A stretch of DNA of 33,085 nucleotides from JBDSGC01 sp046594105 (GTDB lineage Bacteria; Acidobacteriota; Thermoanaerobaculia; Gp7-AA8): the NCBI GenBank assembly GCA_046594105.1, contig JBKJQB010000199.1:1-33085 (forward strand). Reading direction: 5' to 3'. A program made the translations under genes and the position numbers. The notes under the pieces are model-generated. The model was not told where the DNA came from. It saw nothing but the letters and a program-made list of their open reading frames with translations, and searched no databases. Below, piece by piece: positions 24,754 to 32,754 of the stretch. Each line of letters begins with the position of its first letter. Positions within the stretch are counted from its first letter, which is position 1.

Positions 24754-25853
24754 GAATCGCCATCCTGGGAACCCGTGGCGTGCCGGCGCGCTATGGAGGC
24801 TTCGAGACGTTCGCCGCCGAGCTCTCCACCCGCCTGGTCTCGCGCGGACATGACCTGTCCGTTTACTGCCGCCCCTCGTCGGACGATCCTGGTGCGCTGT
24901 GGAACGGAGTGCGGCGCATCGTTCTGCCGGCCGTTCGGCACAAGTACTGGGAGACGGTGAGCCATACCATGCTGTCGGCCCTCGACGCGCTGCGCCGCTC
25001 CTTCGATGTCGTCCTGGTCTGCAATGCCGCGAACGCTTTCGTCCTTCCTCTTCTGCGGGCCGCTCGCCTCCCCGTGGCCATCAATGTCGACGGGATCGAG
25101 CGCAATCGTCGGAAGTGGAACGTGGCGGGGAAAGCGGTGTACTCCGTCGGCGAATCGTTCTCGGCGCTCTTCGCCAGCCGGGTGGTGGCCGATGCCGATG
25201 TGATCGCGGCGTATTACCGCGATCGCTACGCAGTGGAGCCCCGAACGATCGCGTACGGAGCGGAGTTCCCGACCGAGTCCGACAGCGAGGTGCTGCAGTC
25301 GCTGGGCCTGCGATCGCGCGGTTATCTGCTCTACGTCAGCCGCTTCGAGCCGGAAAACAATCCGCTCGAGGTTGTGCTCGCTTACGAATCGCTCTGCCGG
25401 AGGCAACCGAAGGCCCCGCCGCTGGTCATGGTCGGTGAGGGGCTGTATGCGCCGGCGCTGGTCGAGGAGCTGGCGCGCCATCGCAGCGATCGCATTCTGT
25501 TTCCGGGAGCGGTGTATGGACGCGACTACCGCACCCTCCAGCGAAACGCGTTCCTCTACATTCAGGCCACGGAGGTGGGAGGAACCCATCCCGCATTGAT
25601 TGAGGCGATGGGGTCGGGCGGGTGCGTGCTCTGCCATGACACCCCGGAGAATCGGGAGGTGGGGGGAGGGACTGTCGGTTATTTCTCACTCCGTCCCCAG
25701 GAGAGCCTTTCGGGCACACTTTCCGAATGGCTGCAGTCTTCGGATCGATGCGAGATGATGCGGGCCAGCGCCAGGGCGCGGGTTGCCGATCGTTACAGCT
25801 GGGACGCGGTGACCGACGAATACGAGGGGTTATTTTTAGAATTGGTGGTCTGA
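24741..25853 (+). CDS. Family 4 glycosyltransferase with DUF1972 N-terminal domain
   Basis: A 370-residue GT-B enzyme. The N-terminus is the DUF1972 domain (ILGTRGVPARYGGFETFAAEL and HDLSVYCRP), found in rhamnosyltransferases such as the capsule enzyme Cps2T. The C-terminal GT1/GT4 domain shows YLLYVSRFEPENN, VMVGEG and, at the nucleotide-sugar site, EVGGTHPALIEAMGSGG. This makes a rhamnosyl or similar deoxyhexose transfer plausible, but it is inferred from family membership. It overlaps the previous gene by 13 bases and is followed after 103 bases by the priming sugar transferase. Confidence 0.92.
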   Translation: MVRLRIAILGTRGVPARYGGFETFAAELSTRLVSRGHDLSVYCRPSSDDPGALWNGVRRIVLPAVRHKYWETVSHTMLSALDALRRSFDVVLVCNAANAFVLPLLRAARLPVAINVDGIERNRRKWNVAGKAVYSVGESFSALFASRVVADADVIAAYYRDRYAVEPRTIAYGAEFPTESDSEVLQSLGLRSRGYLLYVSRFEPENNPLEVVLAYESLCRRQPKAPPLVMVGEGLYAPALVEELARHRSDRILFPGAVYGRDYRTLQRNAFLYIQATEVGGTHPALIEAMGSGGCVLCHDTPENREVGGGTVGYFSLRPQESLSGTLSEWLQSSDRCEMMRASARARVADRYSWDAVTDEYEGLFLELVV

Positions 25854-25956
25854 GCCGCACCGCCGGCTCAAACTTCTTCTAGACGCTCCGCCGGCGGCCC
25901 GCGTATCTCCGGAAAGGATCAAACTCAGCACCATATGGGTTAAGGTCGAACGCAGG

Positions 25957-27402
25957 ATGCTCAAACAGAAGGCCAGCATGATCGCGAGGGTGGTGTATTT
26001 CCTCGACCTCGCATTCACCTCGGTTGCATTCTTCGGTGCCTTCTGGATTCGCGACGTCATCGCGCCGATGGTGTCCCCCCGCCACTTCCCCACCGGCCTC
26101 TTCCCCCTGCAGGACTACCTCCGGATCTACCCGCTGGTCCTGATCATCTGGTCGATTCTGTTCTTCACCTATCACTCGTATCACAGCCATCGCACCGTTC
26201 CCCTGACCCGGGAGACGCTGACCACCCTCCGCGTTGTGCTGGCCGGCAGTGTGATTCTGGCCACGCTGGCCTACCTCATTCCGCTGCGTCAGCTCTCGCG
26301 CTCCTGGTTTGCCCTCTTCGTGATGCTGTCGGCCACGCTGCTGGTGTTTCAGCGGATCCTCCTGCGGGTTCTGGCCCGCTACGTTCGAGCCAAGGGTCTG
26401 AACTACCGGACCGTGCTGATCGTGGGCACCGGCCGCCGCGCCATCGAAGTGGCCCGCATGATCTCCGGGCACAAATACTGGGGCTACAAGATCCTCGGAT
26501 TCGTTTCGGACGGGCACCGTCTGGCCAATGGATGGTCCAGCTACCGCGTGTTCGGATTCGTCCCCGACCTGAGAAGCCTTCTGGAGAACCGGGTCGATTT
26601 CCCCGAGCCGATCGACGAGATCGTCTTCGCCGTGACCCGGAAGAAGCTCGACGAGATGAAACAGATCTTCCTGATGTGCGAAGAGCTGGGCATCCGCACC
26701 CGCGTAGCCATGAACTTCTTCTCGAACCGCGTGGCCCGCATCGAGCTCGAGGAACTGGAGGGGATTCCGTTCCTCACCTTCACCACCACCCCGTCGAACG
26801 AAAGCCAGCTCGCATTCAAAAGGCTGCTCGATGTCGCCGTGGCCATGTTCATCCTGGTGCTTTCCCTGCCTGCCCTCCTGATCGCAGCTCTGGGCATCAA
26901 GCTTTCCTCTCCCGGCTCGGTCCTGTTCAAGCAGGAGCGCATCGGTCTCAACGGCCGGAGCTTCCTCCTCTACAAGTTCCGGACGATGATCGAGGATGCG
27001 CACGAGCGTCGGGGCGAGGTGAGCCACCTCAACGAGATGAGCGGTCCGGTGTTCAAGCTGAAGGACGATCCGCGGGTCACCACCATCGGGCGGATCCTGA
27101 GGCGCTTCTCGCTCGATGAGCTGCCGCAGCTCTGGAACGTGCTCAAGGGCGACATGAGCATCGTCGGACCTCGCCCTCCCATCCCCGAGGAGGTCGCGTC
27201 GTACCACCGCTGGCATCGGCGGCGCCTGTCGATGAAGCCGGGGCTGACCTGTCTCTGGCAGATCAGCGGACGGAACAACATCGACTTCGATCGGTGGATG
27301 CAGCTCGATCTGCAATACATCGACAACTGGTCCCCGTCGCTCGACCTGAAGATTCTGCTGCGGACCATCCCCGCGGTCCTGTCCGGACGCGGAGCCTCCT
27401 AG
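25957..27402 (+). CDS. Polyprenyl-phosphate sugar-1-phosphate transferase (exopolysaccharide priming enzyme)
   Basis: Up to 481 residues of the WbaP/WcaJ type, which starts a surface glycan by moving a sugar-1-phosphate from a UDP-sugar to undecaprenyl phosphate. The N-terminal third has four or so membrane helices. A Rossmann-like CoA-binding-type domain follows (TVLIVGTGRRAIEVARMI). The catalytic domain occupies about 288-480: KRLLDVAVA, the ERIGLNGRSFLLYKFRTM block, RFSLDELPQLWNVLKGDMSIVGPRPP and PGLTCLWQISGRN. ATG 25957 is listed; ATG 25978 has a better-placed GAAGG five bases upstream. The family usually ends in GRGAY; here it ends GRGAS, then a TAG stop belonging to repeat copy 3. It sits 103 bases after the GT4 gene and may share the operon. 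Confidence 0.94.
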   Translation: MLKQKASMIARVVYFLDLAFTSVAFFGAFWIRDVIAPMVSPRHFPTGLFPLQDYLRIYPLVLIIWSILFFTYHSYHSHRTVPLTRETLTTLRVVLAGSVILATLAYLIPLRQLSRSWFALFVMLSATLLVFQRILLRVLARYVRAKGLNYRTVLIVGTGRRAIEVARMISGHKYWGYKILGFVSDGHRLANGWSSYRVFGFVPDLRSLLENRVDFPEPIDEIVFAVTRKKLDEMKQIFLMCEELGIRTRVAMNFFSNRVARIELEELEGIPFLTFTTTPSNESQLAFKRLLDVAVAMFILVLSLPALLIAALGIKLSSPGSVLFKQERIGLNGRSFLLYKFRTMIEDAHERRGEVSHLNEMSGPVFKLKDDPRVTTIGRILRRFSLDELPQLWNVLKGDMSIVGPRPPIPEEVASYHRWHRRRLSMKPGLTCLWQISGRNNIDFDRWMQLDLQYIDNWSPSLDLKILLRTIPAVLSGRGAS

Positions 27403-27481
27403 CCGGCACGGCCGGCGGCGCTGGTTGCCCAAGGCTCCGCCAAGATCACGCTCCAAGACGTTCTGCCGCGCAGACTCCTAG
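27399..27481 (-). repeat. 84-bp CTAG-bounded repeat, copy 3 (inverted)
   Basis: Read on the minus strand it matches copy 4 (30391-30474) at all but two positions plus one missing base, and both CTAG ends are intact (27399-27402 and 27478-27481). The end at 27399 supplies the TAG stop of the sugar transferase. It lies between that gene and the convergent lytic transglycosylase. Orientation is opposite to the other three copies. Confidence 0.92.
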
Positions 27482-27555
27482 CGCGCCGGAGATCGATCAG
27501 CCGGCTCACCTCAAACCCTCGGCTGAAGAGTCAACATTATTGAATCCCTGAGTTG

Positions 27556-30297
27556 CTACGGTTCCGCCCTCAAACCGCCCGCCGGCGCGCCGTTTCCGTA
27601 GATCTCCCGATACCGTCGATAGCTGTTCATGACCTTGCGGATGTAGTGCTTGGTCTCATCGAAGTTGACCGAGGAGAGGTAGAAGTCGTCGCCGGCACCC
27701 GGCGCCAGCCGACTCCACAGGGCTACCTGGTTCGGGCCTGCGTTGTATGCGCCTGCCACGTTGTAATGGTCATCGTGGAAACGCTGCGACAGGGTGCTGA
27801 TGTACTTCGCTCCCAACCGGATGATGATGCGCGGATCGTAGAGATCATCGGGCGACACTTCAACGATGCCCACCTCCCGTCCGATGTCGCGGGCGGTGGT
27901 GATGATGAACTGCAGCAGTCCTCGGGCTGCGGCCTCCGACTTTGCGCGCGGATTGAAGCGTGACTCTTCCCGCATGATCGACAGCACCAGATAGGGATCG
28001 GCCCCGAATTTCCTGGAGTCCTGTTCGATCGAGTCGAAAAAATAGCGGGGATACAGGAGCTGCTTTACGGTCCGAGGCAGCAGTTCGGGAACGAAATCGC
28101 GCGGGACCGCGCTCATCATCACCTCGATGGCGTAGATGGAGTCGCGCGACGCGTTTCCCTGATTGAGAGCGAGCGACTGGGTCAGCGCGCTGCTCAGGGG
28201 TCGCAGGCCGTAACGCTTCGGAATCTGATCGGCCGCCTCATCGAACAGGCCCATGGCCATCAACAGCGTGGTGCGCGCGCCGAGGTCGGGACCGGGCGGT
28301 TGCGGGACCGGCGCAGGCTTCAGATTGGCAATTCTGACAGGCCCCGCCGGGGCTTTCTTCCCACGGGCAACGCCGGCCGGTTGAGTCTTCGCTTTCGGTT
28401 TTCCTTTCCCCGCGGCGTGCGTTTTGCTCGCCGGTTTCTTCTGCACCACGCGCGGTTTCGTCGCCGGAAGCAGCATCGCCGATTGCATCAGCGCTTGCGG
28501 GCGCGCGGGCACGAGGTCAGCCGCCGCGACGGAGGTGCCTAAAGGAAATGAAGGAAACGGTTCGGCGCGTAGATTGAGCACCGCGGCGTACGACGGAAGG
28601 TGCTGGTAGATCTCTGCCAGGCGCTTCAACTCTGCCTGGCGATTCTCCGACGAGAGCAGGATGCGATCGGTGGCCACCCGCCGCGCGAGATCCCAGTTGC
28701 CCGCCGCCACCAGCCGCGCGACCTCGGCGTCACGCGTGGCCAGCTCCTTCTGCAATCGCGGTTTCATGTCTGCCGCGTCGAGACGCTCGCGCGCGAAGTA
28801 GGCGAAGTGCGTGGACACCGGCGCGCGCAGAACGTTGAGATAGGCGCCAAAGGATGCAGTGGGATTCGACGCCTCCAGCGCGCGAGCCCGCCAGTACTCG
28901 ATCTCCGAAACCTCGTAGGGATCCATCAATCCGCGCGGAATGGAGTTGAGCGCGCTCAGCCCACCGCCGCGGTTGCCGGCGCCGATCAGGCCGATGGCGT
29001 ATGCCAGCGATCCGTCGTACACCGCATGATCCTTCGGCCACCCGCCGCGCAGCGCGTTGAGGTCGGCGCCCGCCTCGGCCACGCGCCGCTGCTTGATCCG
29101 GGTGCGCAGCCGTTGCGTCAGCGCAGAGGAGGTCGCCGGATAGCGGCCAGGTACCGAGAGCACCGCGGTCATCAGACGTTCCGCTCCCGCATCGTCGCCC
29201 TGCAGTTGCGTGGCTCGCGAAGCATGGAAAAGGAAGGTGGCCTTCCATTTCGGATCGCGCGTGGAGCTCGCACCGCGCATGTAGGTCTGCAGAGCGGCCC
29301 CATAGTCTTCGTTTCCGAACTGGCTGCGACCGATGGCGAAGAGCAGGTCATCAGGGCGTTCTGTGGGCGACCCTCCTTTCTGCAGCGCCAGGGTCAGGAG
29401 CGCGATCGCGCGATCGAAGTGCCGGTGATTGCGCATGGTCTCGCCGAGGATGGCCAGCTGGTTGACGTCCATCGAGCGGATGGCTTCCGGGTGATCGAGA
29501 ATGCGGGCCGCGCGGTCAGAAGCGTCATCCAGCGTGCCACCCTGCAGGAGGATCATGCCGCGGGCCACGGCATCGGCCCGGTTTCCGGCGCGCACCAGAA
29601 GCTCCAGTGTGCGGGCGCTCAAATCGCGGCGCCGCCTGGTGTCGGCGGAGGGCGAGATGCGCGCGGCAAAGTCGGTCAGACCGCGAAGGTTTCCGCTGTG
29701 CGAGAGAAACTCGATCTCGTCATCGATGGCGGCATTCCGGTCGGTCGAGTGCGTCGCCTGGAAGATGAGCTGCTGCCGGTCGCGGCTGGCCGCTGCATGA
29801 TCGCCGCGGCCCTCGTCGATTTCCGCCTGATGGGAAAGCGCGAGATCGCGGAAGGGGTGTCCAGGCGCGAGATAGGGCGCCAGACGTTTCCCCGCCGCGG
29901 CCATTTCGTTGGATTCGATGAGTGCTCGGGCATGCAGGTATCCGAGGGACCAGCGCTGGTAAAGATCCAGGTGTTCGCGTTCGATCTTGACGAGAAGAGT
30001 GGACAGATCGGCCCAGCGGCCGGACGCTTCGAGGAGCCGGAACTGTTCCGTCCACTCGGCTACCGGGCGCATCTCCGCAGATGCCAGCGCCTTCGTTTTG
30101 ACTTCGACAGGCGCGGCGCGGAAGACGCGATGACGCGCCGCGCGCTGACGTGCCGCGACAAAAAACGCTGCGAGCCCCAGGGCCACGAGCAGCACCACGG
30201 CAGCGGCAGTGAAGAGTGCCAGGCGTTTTTTCCTGGAGAGGCCGGCAGCGGCCGGTTGCGTTCCCTGCATGGGTCGATGCGACTCGTCTGGATCCAT
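27556..30297 (-). CDS. Membrane-anchored lytic transglycosylase (SLT domain) with long alpha-helical region
   Basis: A 913-residue protein that would cleave peptidoglycan between MurNAc and GlcNAc, forming 1,6-anhydroMurNAc. A membrane anchor lies at about 27-48 (LALFTAAAVVLLVALGLAAFF). A long helical region of superhelix or TPR type follows to about residue 600, as in Slt70. Then come a Lys/Ala/Pro-rich linker (about 610-666) and a C-terminal SLT domain (from about 745). In the domain SIMREESRFNP places the catalytic Glu at 778, followed by ARGLLQFIITTARDIG and NVAGAYNAGPNQV. The usual GLMQ-type motif reads GLLQF here. The ATG at 30297 has no clear ribosome binding site. The gene is bracketed by inverted copies 3 and 4 of the 84-bp repeat. 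Confidence 0.92.
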   Translation of the reverse strand: MDPDESHRPMQGTQPAAAGLSRKKRLALFTAAAVVLLVALGLAAFFVAARQRAARHRVFRAAPVEVKTKALASAEMRPVAEWTEQFRLLEASGRWADLSTLLVKIEREHLDLYQRWSLGYLHARALIESNEMAAAGKRLAPYLAPGHPFRDLALSHQAEIDEGRGDHAAASRDRQQLIFQATHSTDRNAAIDDEIEFLSHSGNLRGLTDFAARISPSADTRRRRDLSARTLELLVRAGNRADAVARGMILLQGGTLDDASDRAARILDHPEAIRSMDVNQLAILGETMRNHRHFDRAIALLTLALQKGGSPTERPDDLLFAIGRSQFGNEDYGAALQTYMRGASSTRDPKWKATFLFHASRATQLQGDDAGAERLMTAVLSVPGRYPATSSALTQRLRTRIKQRRVAEAGADLNALRGGWPKDHAVYDGSLAYAIGLIGAGNRGGGLSALNSIPRGLMDPYEVSEIEYWRARALEASNPTASFGAYLNVLRAPVSTHFAYFARERLDAADMKPRLQKELATRDAEVARLVAAGNWDLARRVATDRILLSSENRQAELKRLAEIYQHLPSYAAVLNLRAEPFPSFPLGTSVAAADLVPARPQALMQSAMLLPATKPRVVQKKPASKTHAAGKGKPKAKTQPAGVARGKKAPAGPVRIANLKPAPVPQPPGPDLGARTTLLMAMGLFDEAADQIPKRYGLRPLSSALTQSLALNQGNASRDSIYAIEVMMSAVPRDFVPELLPRTVKQLLYPRYFFDSIEQDSRKFGADPYLVLSIMREESRFNPRAKSEAAARGLLQFIITTARDIGREVGIVEVSPDDLYDPRIIIRLGAKYISTLSQRFHDDHYNVAGAYNAGPNQVALWSRLAPGAGDDFYLSSVNFDETKHYIRKVMNSYRRYREIYGNGAPAGGLRAEP

Positions 30298-30470
30298 TTT
30301 TTGTGAGAGCGATTCGCTCGGGTCGAGTGTTTGGGCGACAGCAAAAAAAGAGGGTTCGGGCCGGAGGCTCTGGTGCCGGCCGCGACTTTCCTAGGAGCCT
30401 GCGCGGCAGAACGTCTTGGAGCGTAATCTTGGCGGAGCCTTGGGCAACCAGCGCCGCCGGCCGTGCCGGC
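30298..30470. other. Gap between two minus-strand genes with repeat copy 4 and a possible terminator
   Basis: Most of it is repeat copy 4 (30391-30474). Between the repeat and the transglycosylase start, minus-strand reading gives GGCCGG (30381-30376), an 11-base loop, CCGGCC (30364-30359), nine bases, and then a run of seven T (30349-30343). The stem is short and the spacing to the T-run is long, so this is only a weak terminator candidate for the PH-like gene. Confidence 0.35.
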
Positions 30471-30474
30471 CTAG
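30391..30474 (+). repeat. 84-bp CTAG-bounded repeat, copy 4
   Basis: The most intact copy: CTAGGAGCCTGCGCGGCAG at the left and GCCGGCCGTGCCGGCCTAG at the right, with CTAG at both ends. The ends form weak inverted repeats: GCCTGCGCGGCAG against GCCGGCACGGCCG, with 10 of 13 bases agreeing by eye. The right CTAG (30471-30474) supplies the TAG stop of the PH-like gene. It is nearly identical to copy 3, which lies inverted on the other side of the transglycosylase gene. Confidence 0.92.
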
Positions 30475-30947
30475 CCTTCAGGATGCCGCACACCGGCGAA
30501 CTCGCCGTCGGCGATCGTGCCCGAAATCACCGCCTCGGGAGCGCGCCGCAGGATCTCGCTGCGTGCAATCGCGTAGCCAAGGATTGCATCGACCAGGAGC
30601 CTCCGGCCGTCCCGCGACATCAGGATCAGCACCTTCGCGCGGATCTCGCGGATCTCCACGATCTCCTCCCAGCGCATCCACCGCTTTTTCCGTCCCAGCA
30701 GCGCCAGCAGCCGGTTCTCGTACAGCACGCCGTCCGCACTCAGATAGATGTGGTCGCCGTACTGCACCACGGCCGCGGCGAATGTGCCGAGAAAGAGAAG
30801 GATGAACCCGGTCAGCGGGAGTGCCTCGATCTCGTCGGTGCCCTGGGCGAGGTACTGGAAAAGGAGCGCCGCCGAGCCGAAGGTGGCGGCGCAGGAAACC
30901 AGCCGGGCCAGCGGCGTGCGGTCGAATTTCAGGATCCGGCTCACCAC
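30471..30947 (-). CDS. Small membrane protein with PH-like domain, unknown function
   Basis: A 158-residue protein. Two hydrophobic segments near the N-terminus (LVSCAATFGSAALLFQYL and LTGFILLFLGTFAAAVVQY) are followed by a cytoplasmic region, from about residue 68, with the strand pattern of a bacterial PH-like domain (DHIYLSADGVLYENRL, RWMRWEEIVEIREI, KVLILMSRDGRRLLVDA). The likely start is the GTG at 30947, without a clear ribosome binding site. It is divergent from proS and ends in repeat copy 4, which provides its stop codon; the next gene downstream is the lytic transglycosylase. Function cannot be inferred beyond a membrane-associated protein. Confidence 0.75.
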   Translation of the reverse strand: MVSRILKFDRTPLARLVSCAATFGSAALLFQYLAQGTDEIEALPLTGFILLFLGTFAAAVVQYGDHIYLSADGVLYENRLLALLGRKKRWMRWEEIVEIREIRAKVLILMSRDGRRLLVDAILGYAIARSEILRRAPEAVISGTIADGEFAGVRHPEG

Positions 30948-31020
30948 TCGAAGTAGAACATAGAAAAGGCCCTGAACAGTCCGATCGAAACGTCGTCCAG
31001 CATCCGGCCACCGCTGTTGT

Positions 31021-31026
31021 TACAAT
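31021..31026 (+). promoter_or_regulatory. Possible -10 element for proS
   Basis: TACAAT, close to the sigma-70 consensus, ends 12 bases before the ATG of proS. Transcription would begin near 31033, leaving a leader of only about six bases, so the mRNA would be nearly leaderless. No good -35 box is seen about 17 bases upstream. The gene also lacks an obvious ribosome binding site, which fits a leaderless message. Confidence 0.35.
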
Positions 31027-31038
31027 GCGCCCCCTTCG

Positions 31039-32754
31039 ATGCGCTGGAGCCAATCATTCATCGTGACCCTGCGGGAAGTTCCCGCCGACGCCGACGTCGT
31101 CAGCCAGCAGCTGATGATGCGCGCGAGCATGATCCGCAAGGTCGCCGCAGGCATCTACACCTACCTGCCGCTCGGTCTCCGTTCGCTCCGTAAACTGGAA
31201 ACGATCGTGCGGGAGGAGATGAACGCAGCCGGTGCCATCGAGATGCTGATGCCCTCCATCCAGCCAGCAGAACTGTGGATGGAATCGGGGCGCTGGCAGA
31301 AGTACGGCAAGGAGCTGCTCCGCGTTCGCGACCGTCACGAGCGCGACTTCGTCTTCGGTCCCACGGAAGAGGAAGTGGTCACCGACACAGTGCGCGATTC
31401 ACTCAATTCCTACCGCCAGCTGCCGGTCAACCTCTACCAGATCCAGACGAAATTCCGGGACGAAGTACGCCCCCGCTTCGGTCTGATGCGCGGCCGCGAG
31501 TTCCTGATGAAGGACGCCTACTCCTTCCACGCCAGCGCCGAGTCGCTCGATGCAACCTACGAAGCGATGCGCGTGGCGTACAGCAACATCTTCCGCCGTT
31601 GCGGACTGGATCACGTGGCGGTCGACGCGGACACCGGCAACATCGGCGGCTCCGCATCGCACGAGTTCATGGTGCTGGCGCAATCAGGCGAAGACTCGGT
31701 GGTCAGCTGCCCCAGCTGTAAGTACGGGGCGAATCTCGAGAAGGCTACCTCGAAATTTTTCGACGAGTCACCGGGCAGCGCAGCAATCGAGGAGATGGCG
31801 CCGATCCATACGCCAGGTACGCAGTCGATCGGCGACGTCGGACTCTTCCTGAAACGCCCGACCTCCGCTCTGGTCAAGACCCTGGTCTTCGACACCGACC
31901 AGGGCAGCGTCATGGTGCTCGTCCGCGGAGACCGCGACGGCAGCGAGATCAAGATCAAGAATTTCCTCGGCGTGGAGCGGCTGGAGATGATGCCCGACAA
32001 ACGCTTTGAGGAGGCCACCGGCGGACCGATCGGCTACTGCGGCCCGGTGGGGACGAAGGCGGCGCGCGTGGTGGCGGATGTCTCGCTCAAAACCATTCGC
32101 AACTGGGTGGTCGGCGCGAACAAGACGGATACACACCTGAGCGGAGTCAATCCCGGCAAGGACTTTCCCCAGCCGGAGTACGGAGACCTCACCACCGTCA
32201 TCGCCGGGGATCCCTGTCCCCACTGTTCCACGGCGCTGGAGATCCATCGTGGCATCGAAGTCGGTCACGTCTTCAAGCTGGGAACGAAGTACTCCGCGCC
32301 GATGAACTGCAACTACCTCGATGAGAAAGGCGAGCGGCAGCCGATGATCATGGGTTGCTACGGCCTGGGCATCGGCCGCACGGTCGCCTCGGCCATCGAG
32401 CAGAATCACGATGCCGACGGAATCATCTGGCCACTGCCCATCGCGCCGTTTGAGGTCGTGGTGACCACGCTGGGGAAAGAAGAGAGCGTCGCGGCCATGG
32501 CCACCAGCGTCTACGAGCGGCTGCGTGCTGCTGGCGTCGAGGTGCTGCTCGATGACCGCGACGAACGGCCCGGCGTGAAATTCAAGGACGCCGATCTGAT
32601 CGGATTCCCGCTGCGCGTCGCCGTCGGATCGAAGAGTCTCGCCGCCGGACAGATCGAGTGGAGCTGGCGCAAGGATCGCGCGAAGCAACTCGGCGCTCCC
32701 GATGATGTTGTCGCCGGAATCATCGAAGCTGTGAAAAACGCGCGCGTTCACTGA
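31039..32754 (+). CDS. proS: Prolyl-tRNA synthetase (bacterial type with editing insertion)
   Basis: A 571-residue class II aminoacyl-tRNA synthetase charging tRNA-Pro. It starts with the typical MRWSQSFI and has VAAGIYTYLPLG, GPTEEEVVTD (from residue 107), REFLMKDAYSFH, and motif 3 as GCYGLGIGRTVASAIEQ (GIGR at 444-447). Between motifs 2 and 3, roughly residues 230-390, is the INS editing domain that removes mischarged Ala, and the C-terminus is the anticodon-binding domain (LLDDRDERPGVKFKDADLIG). Length equals that of the E. coli type. In many bacteria proS follows rseP; here it is about 20 kb away. It is divergent from the PH-like gene, with a possible -10 element at 31021. Confidence 0.97.
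   Translation: MRWSQSFIVTLREVPADADVVSQQLMMRASMIRKVAAGIYTYLPLGLRSLRKLETIVREEMNAAGAIEMLMPSIQPAELWMESGRWQKYGKELLRVRDRHERDFVFGPTEEEVVTDTVRDSLNSYRQLPVNLYQIQTKFRDEVRPRFGLMRGREFLMKDAYSFHASAESLDATYEAMRVAYSNIFRRCGLDHVAVDADTGNIGGSASHEFMVLAQSGEDSVVSCPSCKYGANLEKATSKFFDESPGSAAIEEMAPIHTPGTQSIGDVGLFLKRPTSALVKTLVFDTDQGSVMVLVRGDRDGSEIKIKNFLGVERLEMMPDKRFEEATGGPIGYCGPVGTKAARVVADVSLKTIRNWVVGANKTDTHLSGVNPGKDFPQPEYGDLTTVIAGDPCPHCSTALEIHRGIEVGHVFKLGTKYSAPMNCNYLDEKGERQPMIMGCYGLGIGRTVASAIEQNHDADGIIWPLPIAPFEVVVTTLGKEESVAAMATSVYERLRAAGVEVLLDDRDERPGVKFKDADLIGFPLRVAVGSKSLAAGQIEWSWRKDRAKQLGAPDDVVAGIIEAVKNARVH

Noticed and set aside
28600..30306. A plus-strand frame of 568 residues across the lytic transglycosylase
   Set aside because: It is antisense to a gene with a well-defined catalytic domain and shows no domain of its own.
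30216..30956. Plus-strand frame through repeat copy 4
   Set aside because: Part of it is translated repeat and the rest is antisense to the PH-like gene.
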